This document shows positions 1 through 8,498 of a stretch of DNA of 64,000 bases, one piece after another. Position 1 is the first letter of the stretch. Each line of letters starts with the position of its first letter. A program made the translations under genes and the position numbers. Source of the DNA: G965219965 sp965219965 (lineage in GTDB: Bacteria > Pseudomonadota > Alphaproteobacteria > RS24); NCBI GenBank assembly GCA_965219965.1, contig OZ244796.1, positions 434,001 through 498,000 on the forward strand, written 5' to 3'. A model generated the notes under the pieces. That model was given only the letters and a program-made list of their open reading frames with translations, searched no databases and was not told the origin of the DNA.

Positions 1-837
1 GGCATGGGCTTGGCCGCTAAGGCAACGCGGAAAACCATCGCCATAGCCTAATGCCAAAATGGCAATATGCATATCTTGGGTGGCGGTGAAATTCGCGCCA
101 TAGCCAATACTTTGCCCCGTTTTGACATGGCGCAACTGCAGAATCGGTGCCAGCAAATGCACAACTGTATGCAAAGCAGTGCTTTCATCTTCCAAGGGTG
201 CGCCGCCATAAAGGCCAAGCCCGACGCGGGTCATATCAAAATGGAAGGCTTTGCCCATCAGCACGCCCGCAGAATTGGCCAAACTGGCTTTGCTGTTAGG
301 AAATTTTTCCCGACAAGCCGTAAAAGCGGCCAGCTGGTGGGTGTTCATTTTATGCGCGGGCGTGTCGGCACAAGCGAGATGGCTCATCACAAGTTGCGGG
401 GTGAAGTTTTTGATTTTATCTATATCATCCATGGGCAGGCCGAGCCGATTAAAGCCCGTATCAATATATAAAGCCGCTGGACGCGCTTCTGCCTGTGCTT
501 GCCATTCGGTGATTTCTGCTAAAGAGCCAAGGCAGGGGATAAGCTCATGCGCTTTTATGGTAGCAAAACTATCTGGCGTTAGCCCGTTTAGCACATAGAT
601 GTTTGCTTGCGGGGCGAGGCGGCGCAATTCTACGCCTTCCTGCATACGGGCGATAAAGAATGTTTTGCATCCAGATTTAAGTAACGTCTTGGCTACTGGT
701 TCCAGCCCCAACCCATAGGCATCGGCTTTAATGGCGCAAGCCGTTTCGGCGGGGGCGGATTTTTTCGCCAAGAAGGCATAGTTTTTTGCAAGGGCAGCGC
801 AGTCAATATACAAAATGGCTTGGTCGTCGCATAGCAT
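1..837 (-). CDS. alr: Alanine racemase, 3' part cut by window edge
   Basis: PLP enzyme that interconverts L- and D-alanine for peptidoglycan. The reverse strand is open from an ATG at 837 to the left edge (279 codons visible, no stop). The PLP-lysine motif AIKADAYGLG lies at residues 35-44 with Lys37. A later GYGANFT segment matches the region of the second catalytic residue (Tyr on the opposite face), and the visible end reaches ALGYGDGFPR. The C-terminal beta domain continues outside the window. It lies 14 bp downstream of dnaB on the same strand and is probably co-transcribed; dnaB-alr is a frequent alphaproteobacterial pair. No frameshift was found when the whole frame was read through. 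Confidence 0.93.
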   Translation of the reverse strand, partial: MLCDDQAILYIDCAALAKNYAFLAKKSAPAETACAIKADAYGLGLEPVAKTLLKSGCKTFFIARMQEGVELRRLAPQANIYVLNGLTPDSFATIKAHELIPCLGSLAEITEWQAQAEARPAALYIDTGFNRLGLPMDDIDKIKNFTPQLVMSHLACADTPAHKMNTHQLAAFTACREKFPNSKASLANSAGVLMGKAFHFDMTRVGLGLYGGAPLEDESTALHTVVHLLAPILQLRHVKTGQSIGYGANFTATQDMHIAILALGYGDGFPRCLSGQAHA

Positions 838-851
838 AATGGTCAGTAGGG

Positions 852-2369
852 CTATTCGGTTTGTTCCGGCAGATATTCCTTTTTCGCCAAATTACCAAAA
901 CGGGTCAATTTAGCGTCAAAGGCCAACTCCACAACACTTATCGGGCCGTGTCGGTTCTTACCGATAATCAATTCCGCCTTGCCATGTATCTCGTCCATTT
1001 TCTCTTGCCATTTCAGATATTCTTCCGTGCCTTCTTCTGGCGACTGTTTGTTCAAATAATATTCGCCACGATAAATGAACATAACAATATCGGCATCTTG
1101 CTCAATGGAACCAGACTCACGCAAATCTGAAAGCAAAGGACGTTTATCATCACGGCTTTCCACCTGACGTGAAAGTTGTGACAAAGCAATAACTGGCACA
1201 TCTAATTCCTTGGCCAATGCTTTAAGCCCCTGGGTAATCATGCTAATTTCTTGCACCCGATTATCTGGTATCCGCCCTGTTGTGGCACGGATAAGCTGGA
1301 GATAATCTACCACAATCATGCCCAAACCGTGTTGGCGTTTTAAACGTCGGGCGCGGGCGGCAAGCGTGGCTATGGGTATCGCACCCGTATGGTCAATATA
1401 AAGAGGCAGGGATTCAAGTTCCTTGGCCGTTTCATAAAGGCGGCCATATTCACCTTCATCAATACTACCTTTTCGAATTTCGCCCGATGAAATACCCGTT
1501 TGTTCAGCAATAATTCTGGTTGCCAGTTGCTCACCTGCCATTTCCAGTGAGAAGAAACCAACCACCGCGCCGTCCTGAACAGTTTTGCGCCCATCTTCAT
1601 CAATATTCACCCGGCCTTCACGTTCGGCTTGGGCATAATTTTTTGCCACGGTGAACGCGATATTTGTCGCCAAAGATGTTTTACCCATAGCTGGACGACC
1701 AGCAAGAATAATCAAATCACTTTTTTGAAAGCCACCTAAAATGGAATCAAGCTGGCTAAAGCCACTGGCCAGACCCGATAAATGCCCATCGCGTTTATAG
1801 GCACTTTCAGCCATTTCAATTGCCGTGGCAATGTTTTCACCAAAATGGGTAAAGCCAGAACTATGCGTTCCCTTTTCGGCAATTTCATATAAAGCCTGCT
1901 CGGCATTTTCAATTTGTTGCTCGGGCGATTCATCAATTTCTGACTCAAAGGCAGTATTGACCATATCCTCGCCAAGATTGATAATTTCACGGCGAATAGC
2001 TAAATCATAAATGGTCTGGCCATATTGACGGGCATTGATAATAGTGGTGGCATTGCTGGCCAGCTTGGACAAATAAGCCGCCCCGCCAAGTTGGATAAGC
2101 CCTTCGTCATGCTCAAAATAGGTTTTCAGCGTGACTGGCGAAGCGGCCTGTCCGCTGGTGATGAATTTATGTGCTGTTTCATAAATCCGCCCGTGAACAG
2201 GGTCAAAGAAATGTCGTGCTTGAAGAAAATCAGCAACCCTATCCATCACATCATTATTGACCAGCAAAGCACCGAGCAATCCCTGTTCGGCTTCAATATT
2301 ATGCGGCAGGGCGCGATAACCAGAATCTGCTTCTTCGGGGGTGGGGAGTTGTGTAATTTGCGGATCCAT
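852..2369 (-). CDS. dnaB: Replicative DNA helicase DnaB
   Basis: Hexameric 5'-3' helicase that unwinds DNA at the replication fork. The protein is 505 residues, usual for the family. The N-terminal DnaB domain begins around residue 20 (LPHNIEAEQGLLGALL). A RecA-like ATPase domain follows, with Walker A GRPAMGKT at about 224-231, a Walker B-like MIVVDYLQLI and the LSQLSRQVESR/SDLRESGSIEQDAD motifs typical of DnaB. It lies between rplI and alr on the minus strand, 127 bp after rplI, so it may have its own promoter. A possible rplI terminator lies in that gap. Confidence 0.97.
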   Translation of the reverse strand: MDPQITQLPTPEEADSGYRALPHNIEAEQGLLGALLVNNDVMDRVADFLQARHFFDPVHGRIYETAHKFITSGQAASPVTLKTYFEHDEGLIQLGGAAYLSKLASNATTIINARQYGQTIYDLAIRREIINLGEDMVNTAFESEIDESPEQQIENAEQALYEIAEKGTHSSGFTHFGENIATAIEMAESAYKRDGHLSGLASGFSQLDSILGGFQKSDLIILAGRPAMGKTSLATNIAFTVAKNYAQAEREGRVNIDEDGRKTVQDGAVVGFFSLEMAGEQLATRIIAEQTGISSGEIRKGSIDEGEYGRLYETAKELESLPLYIDHTGAIPIATLAARARRLKRQHGLGMIVVDYLQLIRATTGRIPDNRVQEISMITQGLKALAKELDVPVIALSQLSRQVESRDDKRPLLSDLRESGSIEQDADIVMFIYRGEYYLNKQSPEEGTEEYLKWQEKMDEIHGKAELIIGKNRHGPISVVELAFDAKLTRFGNLAKKEYLPEQTE

Positions 2370-2470
2370 GATGGACTATCAATAGCAGACCCGAACAAAA
2401 AGAAAATAAGCCGATAGAAAAAATGCTGAAAAAATGCCGAAAAAATTTATGCCGACCTGTGGATAGCGGG

Positions 2471-2498
2471 GAAAAACCTAGCCCGTTCCGACGGGTTT
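2471..2498 (-). terminator. Possible weak intrinsic terminator after rplI
   Basis: Read on the minus strand just after the rplI stop, CCCGT-CGGA-ACGGG forms a 5-bp GC-rich stem with a tetraloop (2482-2495). It is followed after five bases by TTTTT (2472-2476). The stem is short and the U-tract is offset, so this is a candidate only; it would separate the ribosomal operon from dnaB. Confidence 0.4.
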
Positions 2499-3189
2499 AG
2501 GCGTCTGGTTTTTCGTCTTCTTTTTTGTTTTCGTCTGGCGCGGCTTGGGTTTCTTCGTGAGGCGTGTCAGCTTCTTCTGTATCGGCTTCTTCTTCGGCTT
2601 TGACTCCTATTTCTTCGCTCTCCGTGTCATCTTCTAGATTAGTGGTAACGCCTTCTTCAAAAATTTCTTCTACGGCGATGGTTTCTTCCTCTTCCACTTT
2701 TTCAACCGTTACATCTTCACCGCGTGCTTGGCGTTCGGCTTCATCTTGTGTGCGGGCAACATTGACACCCACCTCTGCGGTAACTTCTGGATGCAGGGTG
2801 ATGATGATTTTGTGTACGCCCAATGCTTTAATAGGTGCTTCCAACGCGATTTGATTACGCGTGACAGCAAAGCCGTTTTTATCTAAAGAAGTGGCAATAT
2901 CGCGGGTGCTGACCGAACCATAAAGCTGCCCCGTCTCGCCCGATTGGCGGATAATGACAAGGCTTTGGCCATCTAATTTTTCTTTCACTGCATCGGCTTC
3001 GGATTTTAATTTAAGGCTTTTGGCTTCCAGACGAGCGCGTTCTTTTTCAAACCGTTCTAGGTTTTCTTTATTGGCACGCAGGGCTTTACCTTCTGGCAAT
3101 AGAAAATTGCGGGCATAACCGTCTTTAACATTCACCACATCGCCCATTTGTCCCAATTTGGCAATGCGCTCAAGCAATACGACTTGCAT
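2497..3189 (-). CDS. rplI: Ribosomal protein bL9 with long acidic tail
   Basis: Large-subunit protein L9, which binds 23S rRNA near the L1 stalk. Residues 1-150 carry the normal family pattern: the N-terminal domain begins [17 protein letters not shown], with the GYARNFLLP signature, then a charged linker helix and a C-terminal domain. The total of 230 residues is well above the usual ~150. The extra ~75 residues are dominated by Glu/Asp with a few Lys ([18 protein letters not shown] and so on) and look disordered. It is last in the rpsF-rpsR-DUF2232-rplI run and starts 26 bp after the DUF2232 gene. Confidence 0.96.
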   Translation of the reverse strand: MQVVLLERIAKLGQMGDVVNVKDGYARNFLLPEGKALRANKENLERFEKERARLEAKSLKLKSEADAVKEKLDGQSLVIIRQSGETGQLYGSVSTRDIATSLDKNGFAVTRNQIALEAPIKALGVHKIIITLHPEVTAEVGVNVARTQDEAERQARGEDVTVEKVEEEETIAVEEIFEEGVTTNLEDDTESEEIGVKAEEEADTEEADTPHEETQAAPDENKKEDEKPDA

Positions 3190-3215
3190 TTTATATTCTC
3201 CTTTTCACTTCCAGC

Positions 3216-4127
3216 CTATCTGCAAAATTTTTGCCGCAAACCCAAACGTGCCTCCAATAGGCCAATAATGCCGATTGGAAGAAAGGCCCATGGCACTAAT
3301 AGCAGCACTAGATAAAGCAAGCTAAGACCCTGAAAGCGTAATTTCCATGGGCGGGAAATAGCATGAATAGCCGCCAGACCCAATAGAAAAAAGGCAAAGA
3401 ATATGGATAAAATCCCGCTAAATAGCCATATTTGCACCCAGCCATGGGCTAAAAGAGCCGCTATAAGGGTAAGTGCAAACAATATCTCTAATTGAACAGG
3501 CAATTTTAGGTTGTGATAATCGGGGGAAGGGCGGCGGTTCAGACCGCATTTTTGGACTATAAATTGCGCCGCAAACATATTGGCAAGGTTAATGGCAACC
3601 CAGAAAAGCGTCATCGTTATCAATGCTGTGTGAACCACCTCTTGCATCTGATCGGGCGACAATGGAATATTTGAAACTTTCCGAAACAAATTTATAACTT
3701 CCACATCATTAACAATGACCCCAATCATATGGGCGGGCAATCCACCCGCTGTGGAAGCGAAAGGCAGATATATACATAGGCTACCGAATAAGCCGCCGCC
3801 AATCACCCAGTAAATAATCCTTTCGGGCGGATAGTAGAAAACCTCACCAGAGGCCTCAGCTGTGCGATATTGCAGGGCTTTATAGCTCAAAAATAATGCT
3901 GGCAAGCTGAATAAGAGGGCATGGCTAATGGCTATTTGCGTGCCGCCGAGCATATTAATCAGCACAAAGGCTACCCCTATGGCACCGATTGTTGTGGTCA
4001 GGCCAAATGCCAGCGCGTTAATAAATAAAGCCAGTGGCCCAAAAAGAAGAAACAAAATCGGTAGGCACAAAAATGCCGTTACAATGCCAGTGATCAGACT
4101 GCTTAAAAGGAGCTTGTTTAGAGACAC
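3216..4127 (-). CDS. DUF2232 polytopic membrane protein
   Basis: Integral membrane protein of 303 residues with about eight hydrophobic segments. The first (LITGIVTAFLCLPILFLLFG) begins near residue 10, and long aliphatic stretches continue to the C-terminus. Its position between rpsR and rplI is where alphaproteobacteria commonly encode a DUF2232 protein, and the hydrophobic pattern fits; that is the basis of the name. Biochemical function is unknown. The start lies 3 bp after the rpsR stop, so translation is probably coupled. Confidence 0.75.
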   Translation of the reverse strand: MSLNKLLLSSLITGIVTAFLCLPILFLLFGPLALFINALAFGLTTTIGAIGVAFVLINMLGGTQIAISHALLFSLPALFLSYKALQYRTAEASGEVFYYPPERIIYWVIGGGLFGSLCIYLPFASTAGGLPAHMIGVIVNDVEVINLFRKVSNIPLSPDQMQEVVHTALITMTLFWVAINLANMFAAQFIVQKCGLNRRPSPDYHNLKLPVQLEILFALTLIAALLAHGWVQIWLFSGILSIFFAFFLLGLAAIHAISRPWKLRFQGLSLLYLVLLLVPWAFLPIGIIGLLEARLGLRQKFCR

Positions 4128-4130
4128 GAA

Positions 4131-4364
4131 TTATTCATTGGTATAGGGCATTAAAGCCAGAAAACGTGAGCGTTTAATGGCTTTGGCCAGTTCGCGTTGC
4201 TTGCTGGCCGAAACGGCTGTAATGCGGCGCGGCACAATTTTGCCGCGTTCAGACACATAGCGTTGTAGCAAGCGGGTGTCTTTATAATCAATTTCCGGTG
4301 CCGCCGAACCAGAAAAGGGACAGGATTTTTTGCGGCGGTAAAAAGGTTTGCGGGCGGTGTTCAT
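4131..4364 (-). CDS. rpsR: Ribosomal protein bS18
   Basis: Small-subunit protein S18 (77 residues), partner of S6 on the 30S platform. The sequence shows [12 protein letters not shown] near the N-terminus and the family core [24 protein letters not shown] followed by a [20 protein letters not shown] end. The start overlaps the rpsF stop by 4 bp (ATGA on the minus strand), indicating translational coupling of the two binding partners. Confidence 0.97.
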   Translation of the reverse strand: MNTARKPFYRRKKSCPFSGSAAPEIDYKDTRLLQRYVSERGKIVPRRITAVSASKQRELAKAIKRSRFLALMPYTNE

Positions 4365-4870
4365 TCTTCTGTCTCCCCTTCATTGGTATTTTCGGACGTG
4401 TCTTCTAGTAGCTTTTCCGACATATCTTCTGGCACATCTTCTATGGGCGGGGCGTCCATATCATCAATAACTTCATCGGCTTCATCTTCTAGCTGTGCCG
4501 CCTCGCCTGCCGTATGACGTCGGTCGCGGCGGTCATCACGGTCACGGCCTTTATTTTGCAAAGGTGGGGAGTCTTCCATATCATGCTCATCAACGCGCAA
4601 GGTTAAAAAGCGCAAAACATCATCATTCAAACCCATTTGCCGTTCCATTTCAGCCACCGCCGTATGCGGGGCGTTAATGTTAAGCAGTGAATAATGCCCT
4701 TTGCGATTTTTTTTCACGCGATAGGCAAGATTACGCAAACCCCAATATTCAGTTTTGGCCACGCGGCCACCATTATCACCAAGAATGGCGGTGAATTGTT
4801 CCGTCAGCTCCTCAACTTGTTGTTGAGAAATATCCTGACGGCAAATAAAAACATGCTCGTAAAGTGCCAT
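4361..4870 (-). CDS. rpsF: Ribosomal protein bS6 with acidic tail
   Basis: Small-subunit protein S6, which binds 16S rRNA as a heterodimer with S18. The first ~95 residues are the normal ferredoxin-like S6 fold ([15 protein letters not shown], then [18 protein letters not shown]). The total length is 169; the remainder is a charged extension, first Asp/Arg-rich ([10 protein letters not shown]), then strongly acidic. A ribosome binding site (GAGAGGAAAG) precedes the ATG. First gene of the minus-strand ribosomal operon and divergent from fabD. Confidence 0.97.
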   Translation of the reverse strand: MALYEHVFICRQDISQQQVEELTEQFTAILGDNGGRVAKTEYWGLRNLAYRVKKNRKGHYSLLNINAPHTAVAEMERQMGLNDDVLRFLTLRVDEHDMEDSPPLQNKGRDRDDRRDRRHTAGEAAQLEDEADEVIDDMDAPPIEDVPEDMSEKLLEDTSENTNEGETEE

Positions 4871-4950
4871 GTTGCTTTCCTCTCATTTTTACGTTGCCTT
4901 CATTCGGCGCAGAGCCTCCAGCAAGCCCCTGTCACAAACCCTTAAAGGGG
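4871..4950 (-). promoter_or_regulatory. rpsF leader, possible S6:S18 autoregulatory element
   Basis: The untranslated stretch before rpsF, read on the minus strand, contains GGAGGCTCTGCGCCGAATG, where GGC and GCC can pair around a small loop next to a CCG. Many bacterial rpsF leaders carry a conserved hairpin with a CCG element that mimics the 16S site and binds the S6:S18 complex. The resemblance is by eye and no covariation was tested. Confidence 0.3.
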
Positions 4951-5064
4951 GAGGAAAGGCCTACAGGAATACAAGAGTGGGAACAAGGGAATAGGTTACG
5001 CCATTCCTTTCAGCTCCCAGCCGAACGTTTTTAACAGCACGGGTTTTATACTGAATGAAAAGGC

Positions 5065-5092
5065 TTGGCAAGTCTTTGTGGGGCTGTACACT
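5065..5092 (+). promoter_or_regulatory. Candidate sigma-70 promoter for fabD
   Basis: TTGGCA (5065-5070) and TACACT (5087-5092, preceded by TG as in an extended -10) are separated by 16 bp and end 28 bp before the fabD ATG. This is matched by eye to the consensus only. Confidence 0.3.
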
Positions 5093-5120
5093 GAGCCAAA
5101 TTGAGAATCAGGGGGACGGC

Positions 5121-6059
5121 ATGAACCAAGCATTTACATTTCCCGGGCAGGGCAGTCAGTCAATGGGCATGGGCAAGGCTTTGGCCAATAAATTCCCCAC
5201 CGCGCAGGCTGTTTTTGACGAGGTGGATGACGCTTTAGGGCAGAAATTATCCGCCATAATGTGGGATGGGCCAGAAGAGGATTTAACCTTAACCGAAAAC
5301 GCCCAACCAGCACTTATGGCCGTTTCTATGGCCGTAATGCGGATTTTGGAAGAAGGCGGCTTTGTGCTGGCCGACCGCGTTTCCCATATTGCGGGGCATA
5401 GTCTTGGTGAATATACCGCCTTAGCGGCGGCGGGCAGTTTTAGCTTATCAGATGCGGCGCGTTTGCTGAAAATTCGCGGCCAAGCCATGCAAAAAGCCGT
5501 GCCAGTTGGGCAAGGCGGAATGGCGGCGATTTTGGCCTTGGATTTTGACACAGTAAGTGATATTGCCGCTCAAGCCGCCATGGATGCAGAAATTTGTAGT
5601 GTGGCCAATGATAATGCGCCTGGGCAAATTGTTATTTCTGGCACGGCTGAGGCGGTAAAACGTGCCTGCACATTGGCTAAGGAAAAAGGTGCTAAACGCG
5701 CAGTGCCATTGCCCGTGAGCGCACCTTTTCACTGCTCCCTCATGGCACCAGCGGCTGAAACCATGGCCGCGGCTTTGGCTGATGTCACAATTAACCCACC
5801 TGTTGTGCCATTGGTTGCGAATGTCACTGCCGCGCCGACCAGTAATCCAGATGAGATATGTACACAGCTTGTTGCGCAGGTAACGGGGCTAGTGCGCTGG
5901 CGCGAGTCGGTGGCATGGCTCGGCACGCAAAGGGTGACAGATCTGGCCGAATTGGGCGCAGGTAAGGTTTTAACCGGCCTAGCGCGGCGAATCAGCCCTG
6001 ATATGAATACAATCACGCTTAACACAGCAGAAGATATTGCCGCTTTTTTGGCATCATAA
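5121..6059 (+). CDS. fabD: Malonyl-CoA:ACP transacylase
   Basis: Transfers malonyl groups from CoA to acyl carrier protein for fatty acid elongation. It has 312 residues from the chosen ATG at 5121, which is preceded by AGGGGGAC and opens directly into the family N-terminus MNQAFTFPGQGSQ; an upstream in-frame ATG at 5055 would add 22 residues unlike the family. The nucleophile elbow GHSLGEY has Ser94, and the later PVSAPFHCSLM contains the catalytic His near residue 200. First gene of a fabD-fabG-acpP-fabF cluster, 10 bp before fabG. Confidence 0.97.
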   Translation: MNQAFTFPGQGSQSMGMGKALANKFPTAQAVFDEVDDALGQKLSAIMWDGPEEDLTLTENAQPALMAVSMAVMRILEEGGFVLADRVSHIAGHSLGEYTALAAAGSFSLSDAARLLKIRGQAMQKAVPVGQGGMAAILALDFDTVSDIAAQAAMDAEICSVANDNAPGQIVISGTAEAVKRACTLAKEKGAKRAVPLPVSAPFHCSLMAPAAETMAAALADVTINPPVVPLVANVTAAPTSNPDEICTQLVAQVTGLVRWRESVAWLGTQRVTDLAELGAGKVLTGLARRISPDMNTITLNTAEDIAAFLAS

Positions 6060-6069
6060 AGGAGAAAAA

Positions 6070-6807
6070 ATGTTTGATTTAAGTGGAAAAACAGCGCTTG
6101 TCACGGGCGCTTCGGGCGGTATTGGACAAGATATAGCCCGCATCTTGCATGGGGCAGGGGCGAAAATTGGCCTTGCTGGCACACGCAAGGCGGTTTTGCA
6201 GGAACTGGCCAAAGCACTGGGCGATGGGGCGATGGCTTTGGTTGCTGATTTATCTGCGCCCGATGGTGCCGACAAACTTATGCAAGCAGCCGATGAGGCT
6301 TTGGGCGGGGTGGATATTTTAGTTAATAATGCGGGTATTACCCGCGATAATCTCGCCCTTCGTATGAAGGATGAAGATTGGGATGCGGTGATGGAAGTGA
6401 ATCTGAAATCTGCCTTTCGGTTGTCACGCGCCTGTTTGCGCGGCATGATGAAACGCCGCCATGGGCGTATTATTAGCATTGGCTCAGTGGTGGGTAGCAT
6501 GGGTAATCCGGGTCAAGCTAATTATGCCGCCGCCAAAGCTGGCATGGTCGGCATGAGCAAAGCACTAGCACAAGAAGTTGCTACACGCGGTGTGACGGTT
6601 AATTGTGTCGCTCCTGGTTTTATTGCCACACCCATGACGGACGTGCTACCAGATGAGCAGAAAGCAACCCTAACCGCTACTATTCCCGCTGGCAAGCTCG
6701 GCACAGGTGATGATATTGGCGCGGCTGTGCTTTATCTGGCTAGCGATGAGGCCGCTTATGTCACGGGTCAAACCGTGCATGTTAATGGCGGGATGGCGAT
6801 GCTATAG
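6070..6807 (+). CDS. fabG: 3-oxoacyl-ACP reductase
   Basis: NADPH-dependent short-chain dehydrogenase that reduces beta-ketoacyl-ACP. The 245 residues have the cofactor motif TGASGGIG (12-19), NNAG (86-89), catalytic Ser139 and the YxxxK pair Tyr152/Lys156. The start at 6070 has an AAAGGAG site 5 bp upstream and gives the usual N-terminus MFDLSGKTALVTGASGG; the longer frame from 6037 would overlap fabD. The position between fabD and acpP makes the FabG assignment firm within a broad superfamily. Confidence 0.96.
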   Translation: MFDLSGKTALVTGASGGIGQDIARILHGAGAKIGLAGTRKAVLQELAKALGDGAMALVADLSAPDGADKLMQAADEALGGVDILVNNAGITRDNLALRMKDEDWDAVMEVNLKSAFRLSRACLRGMMKRRHGRIISIGSVVGSMGNPGQANYAAAKAGMVGMSKALAQEVATRGVTVNCVAPGFIATPMTDVLPDEQKATLTATIPAGKLGTGDDIGAAVLYLASDEAAYVTGQTVHVNGGMAML

Positions 6808-6816
6808 GCTCTGTGC

Positions 6817-6845
6817 TGGACAATGTAGGCAAATGGTGATAATAG
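6817..6845 (+). promoter_or_regulatory. Candidate promoter for acpP
   Basis: TGGACA (6817-6822) and TAATAG (6840-6845) are spaced by 17 bp in the 124-bp fabG-acpP gap. acpP is usually needed at far higher level than its neighbours, so an internal promoter is expected. The match is by eye only. The same gap also holds the short palindrome CCTCGAGAGG. Confidence 0.3.
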
Positions 6846-6931
6846 CCCAAAGGAACCTCGAGAGGGGTTTCGTGGGCAAAACAGCCCATCAAACAGGATA
6901 AAGATTAGGGAAATAAGATAGGGATATAACA

Positions 6932-7165
6932 ATGAGCGATATTGCAGCACGCGTACAAAAAATCGTGGTAGAAAACCTCGGTGTTGAAGCCGATAAGGTG
7001 ACAGAGGCCGCCAGTTTTATTGATGACCTCGGTGCCGATAGCCTAGACACTGTTGAGTTGGTTATGGCGTTTGAAGAAGAGTTTGATGTTGAAATTCCAG
7101 ATGACGCGGCGGAAAATATTTTGACGGTTGCCGACGCTATCAAATTTATCTCAGACGCATCCTAA
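6932..7165 (+). CDS. acpP: Acyl carrier protein
   Basis: Small acidic carrier of growing acyl chains, modified with 4'-phosphopantetheine. The 77 residues include the attachment motif [18 protein letters not shown] with the modified Ser in DSL at about residue 37. Length, acidity and position between fabG and fabF are all typical. It is preceded by a 124-bp gap after fabG. Confidence 0.98.
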   Translation: MSDIAARVQKIVVENLGVEADKVTEAASFIDDLGADSLDTVELVMAFEEEFDVEIPDDAAENILTVADAIKFISDAS

Positions 7166-7241
7166 TTTTTCAAAACCGCAACAGGTCTTCAAGGTGCCAT
7201 TCGGCTCTGTCTAGCTTGGCTTTCGAAGAGATGTGGGTGAT

Positions 7242-8498
7242 ATGAGACGGGCAGTTATTACAGGCATTGGTTCGGTTAATCCGCTCGGTGCGACGGCTGA
7301 ACAAAGCTGGCAAAATCTCATTGCTGGCCAGTCGTCGGTACGCAAAATTACAAAATTTGATACTTCCGATTTGCCTAGCCGCATTGCTTGTGAAGTTCCA
7401 CGCGGCGAAGGCGGCTTTGTTGCCGATGATTGGGTTTCACCCAAAGAGCAAAGGCGCATGGATGAATTTATCCTTTTAGGCATGGTCGCGGCTGATATGG
7501 CCATTGAAGATTCAGGCTATAAGGCTGAAACAGATGAACAAAAATGCCGCACGGGCGTTGCGATTGGTTCGGGTATTGGTGGACTGCCTTCCATTGAACA
7601 AAACACTATGGTGCTATACGGCGAAGGTGGGGCGCGTAAGGTTAGCCCATTTTTTATTCCAGGTGCTTTGATAAATTTGGTTTCTGGTCAAGTTTCCATC
7701 CGCCACGGCTTTAAAGGCCCTAATCATTCAGTTGTCACGGCTTGTGCGACGGGTGCCCATGCCATTGGCGATGCAGCGCATATGGTGATACGTGATGATG
7801 CCGATGTGATGATTGCGGGCGGCTCGGAATCAGTCATTAATCGGCTATGCGTGGCTGGTTTTAGTGCCTGCCGTGCGCTATCCACCAATTTTAATGACAC
7901 ACCAGAAAAAGCATCGCGCCCCTATGATAAAGACCGTGATGGTTTTGTGGTCGGCGAAGGTGCAGGGATTGTCGTGATTGAAGAATATGAACATGCCAAG
8001 GTGCGTGGGGCAAAAATATATGCCGAAATTGCTGGTTATGGCATGTCGGGTGATGCGCATCATATTACGTCACCCGCCGAAGATGGCAATGGCGGCGAAC
8101 GCGCCATGCGGGCGGCGTTAAAGCACGGGCGTCTTAATGCTGAGGATATTGGTTATATTAACGCGCATGGCACATCTACCCCTCTAGGCGATGAAATTGA
8201 GCTTAAAGCAGTGGAGCGGCTTTTTGGTAGCCAATGCGATGGGCTGGCTATGTCATCTACCAAATCGGCCATTGGCCATTTGCTCGGCGCGGCGGGCGCG
8301 GTGGAAGCGGTGTTTTCTCTGCTGGTTTTGCGTGACGGCATTTTGCCGCCAACCCTTAATTTAGACAATCCGTCTGTGGAAACGGCGATTGATTTAATCC
8401 CGCATAAAGCCAAGGAAAAGAAAGTTTCCGCCGTGCTGTCCAATTCTTTCGGCTTTGGTGGCACTAATGCTTCACTTTTATTTAAGACGGTTGCGTGA
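7242..8498 (+). CDS. fabF: 3-oxoacyl-ACP synthase II
   Basis: Condensing enzyme that elongates acyl-ACP with malonyl-ACP. The thiolase fold has the nucleophile Cys168 in VVTACATGAHA, the first His in NAHGTSTPLGD (near 308) and the second in KSAIGHLLGAAG (near 345), giving the Cys-His-His triad. From ATG 7242 the protein is 418 residues; an in-frame GTG at 7233 would add three. The 3' end overlaps the likely start region of mltG. Confidence 0.97.
   Translation: MRRAVITGIGSVNPLGATAEQSWQNLIAGQSSVRKITKFDTSDLPSRIACEVPRGEGGFVADDWVSPKEQRRMDEFILLGMVAADMAIEDSGYKAETDEQKCRTGVAIGSGIGGLPSIEQNTMVLYGEGGARKVSPFFIPGALINLVSGQVSIRHGFKGPNHSVVTACATGAHAIGDAAHMVIRDDADVMIAGGSESVINRLCVAGFSACRALSTNFNDTPEKASRPYDKDRDGFVVGEGAGIVVIEEYEHAKVRGAKIYAEIAGYGMSGDAHHITSPAEDGNGGERAMRAALKHGRLNAEDIGYINAHGTSTPLGDEIELKAVERLFGSQCDGLAMSSTKSAIGHLLGAAGAVEAVFSLLVLRDGILPPTLNLDNPSVETAIDLIPHKAKEKKVSAVLSNSFGFGGTNASLLFKTVA

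Noticed and set aside
67..598. Plus-strand open frames near the left edge (134 and 115 codons)
   Set aside because: They are antisense to the alanine racemase frame, which is open and homologous over the whole stretch on the minus strand.
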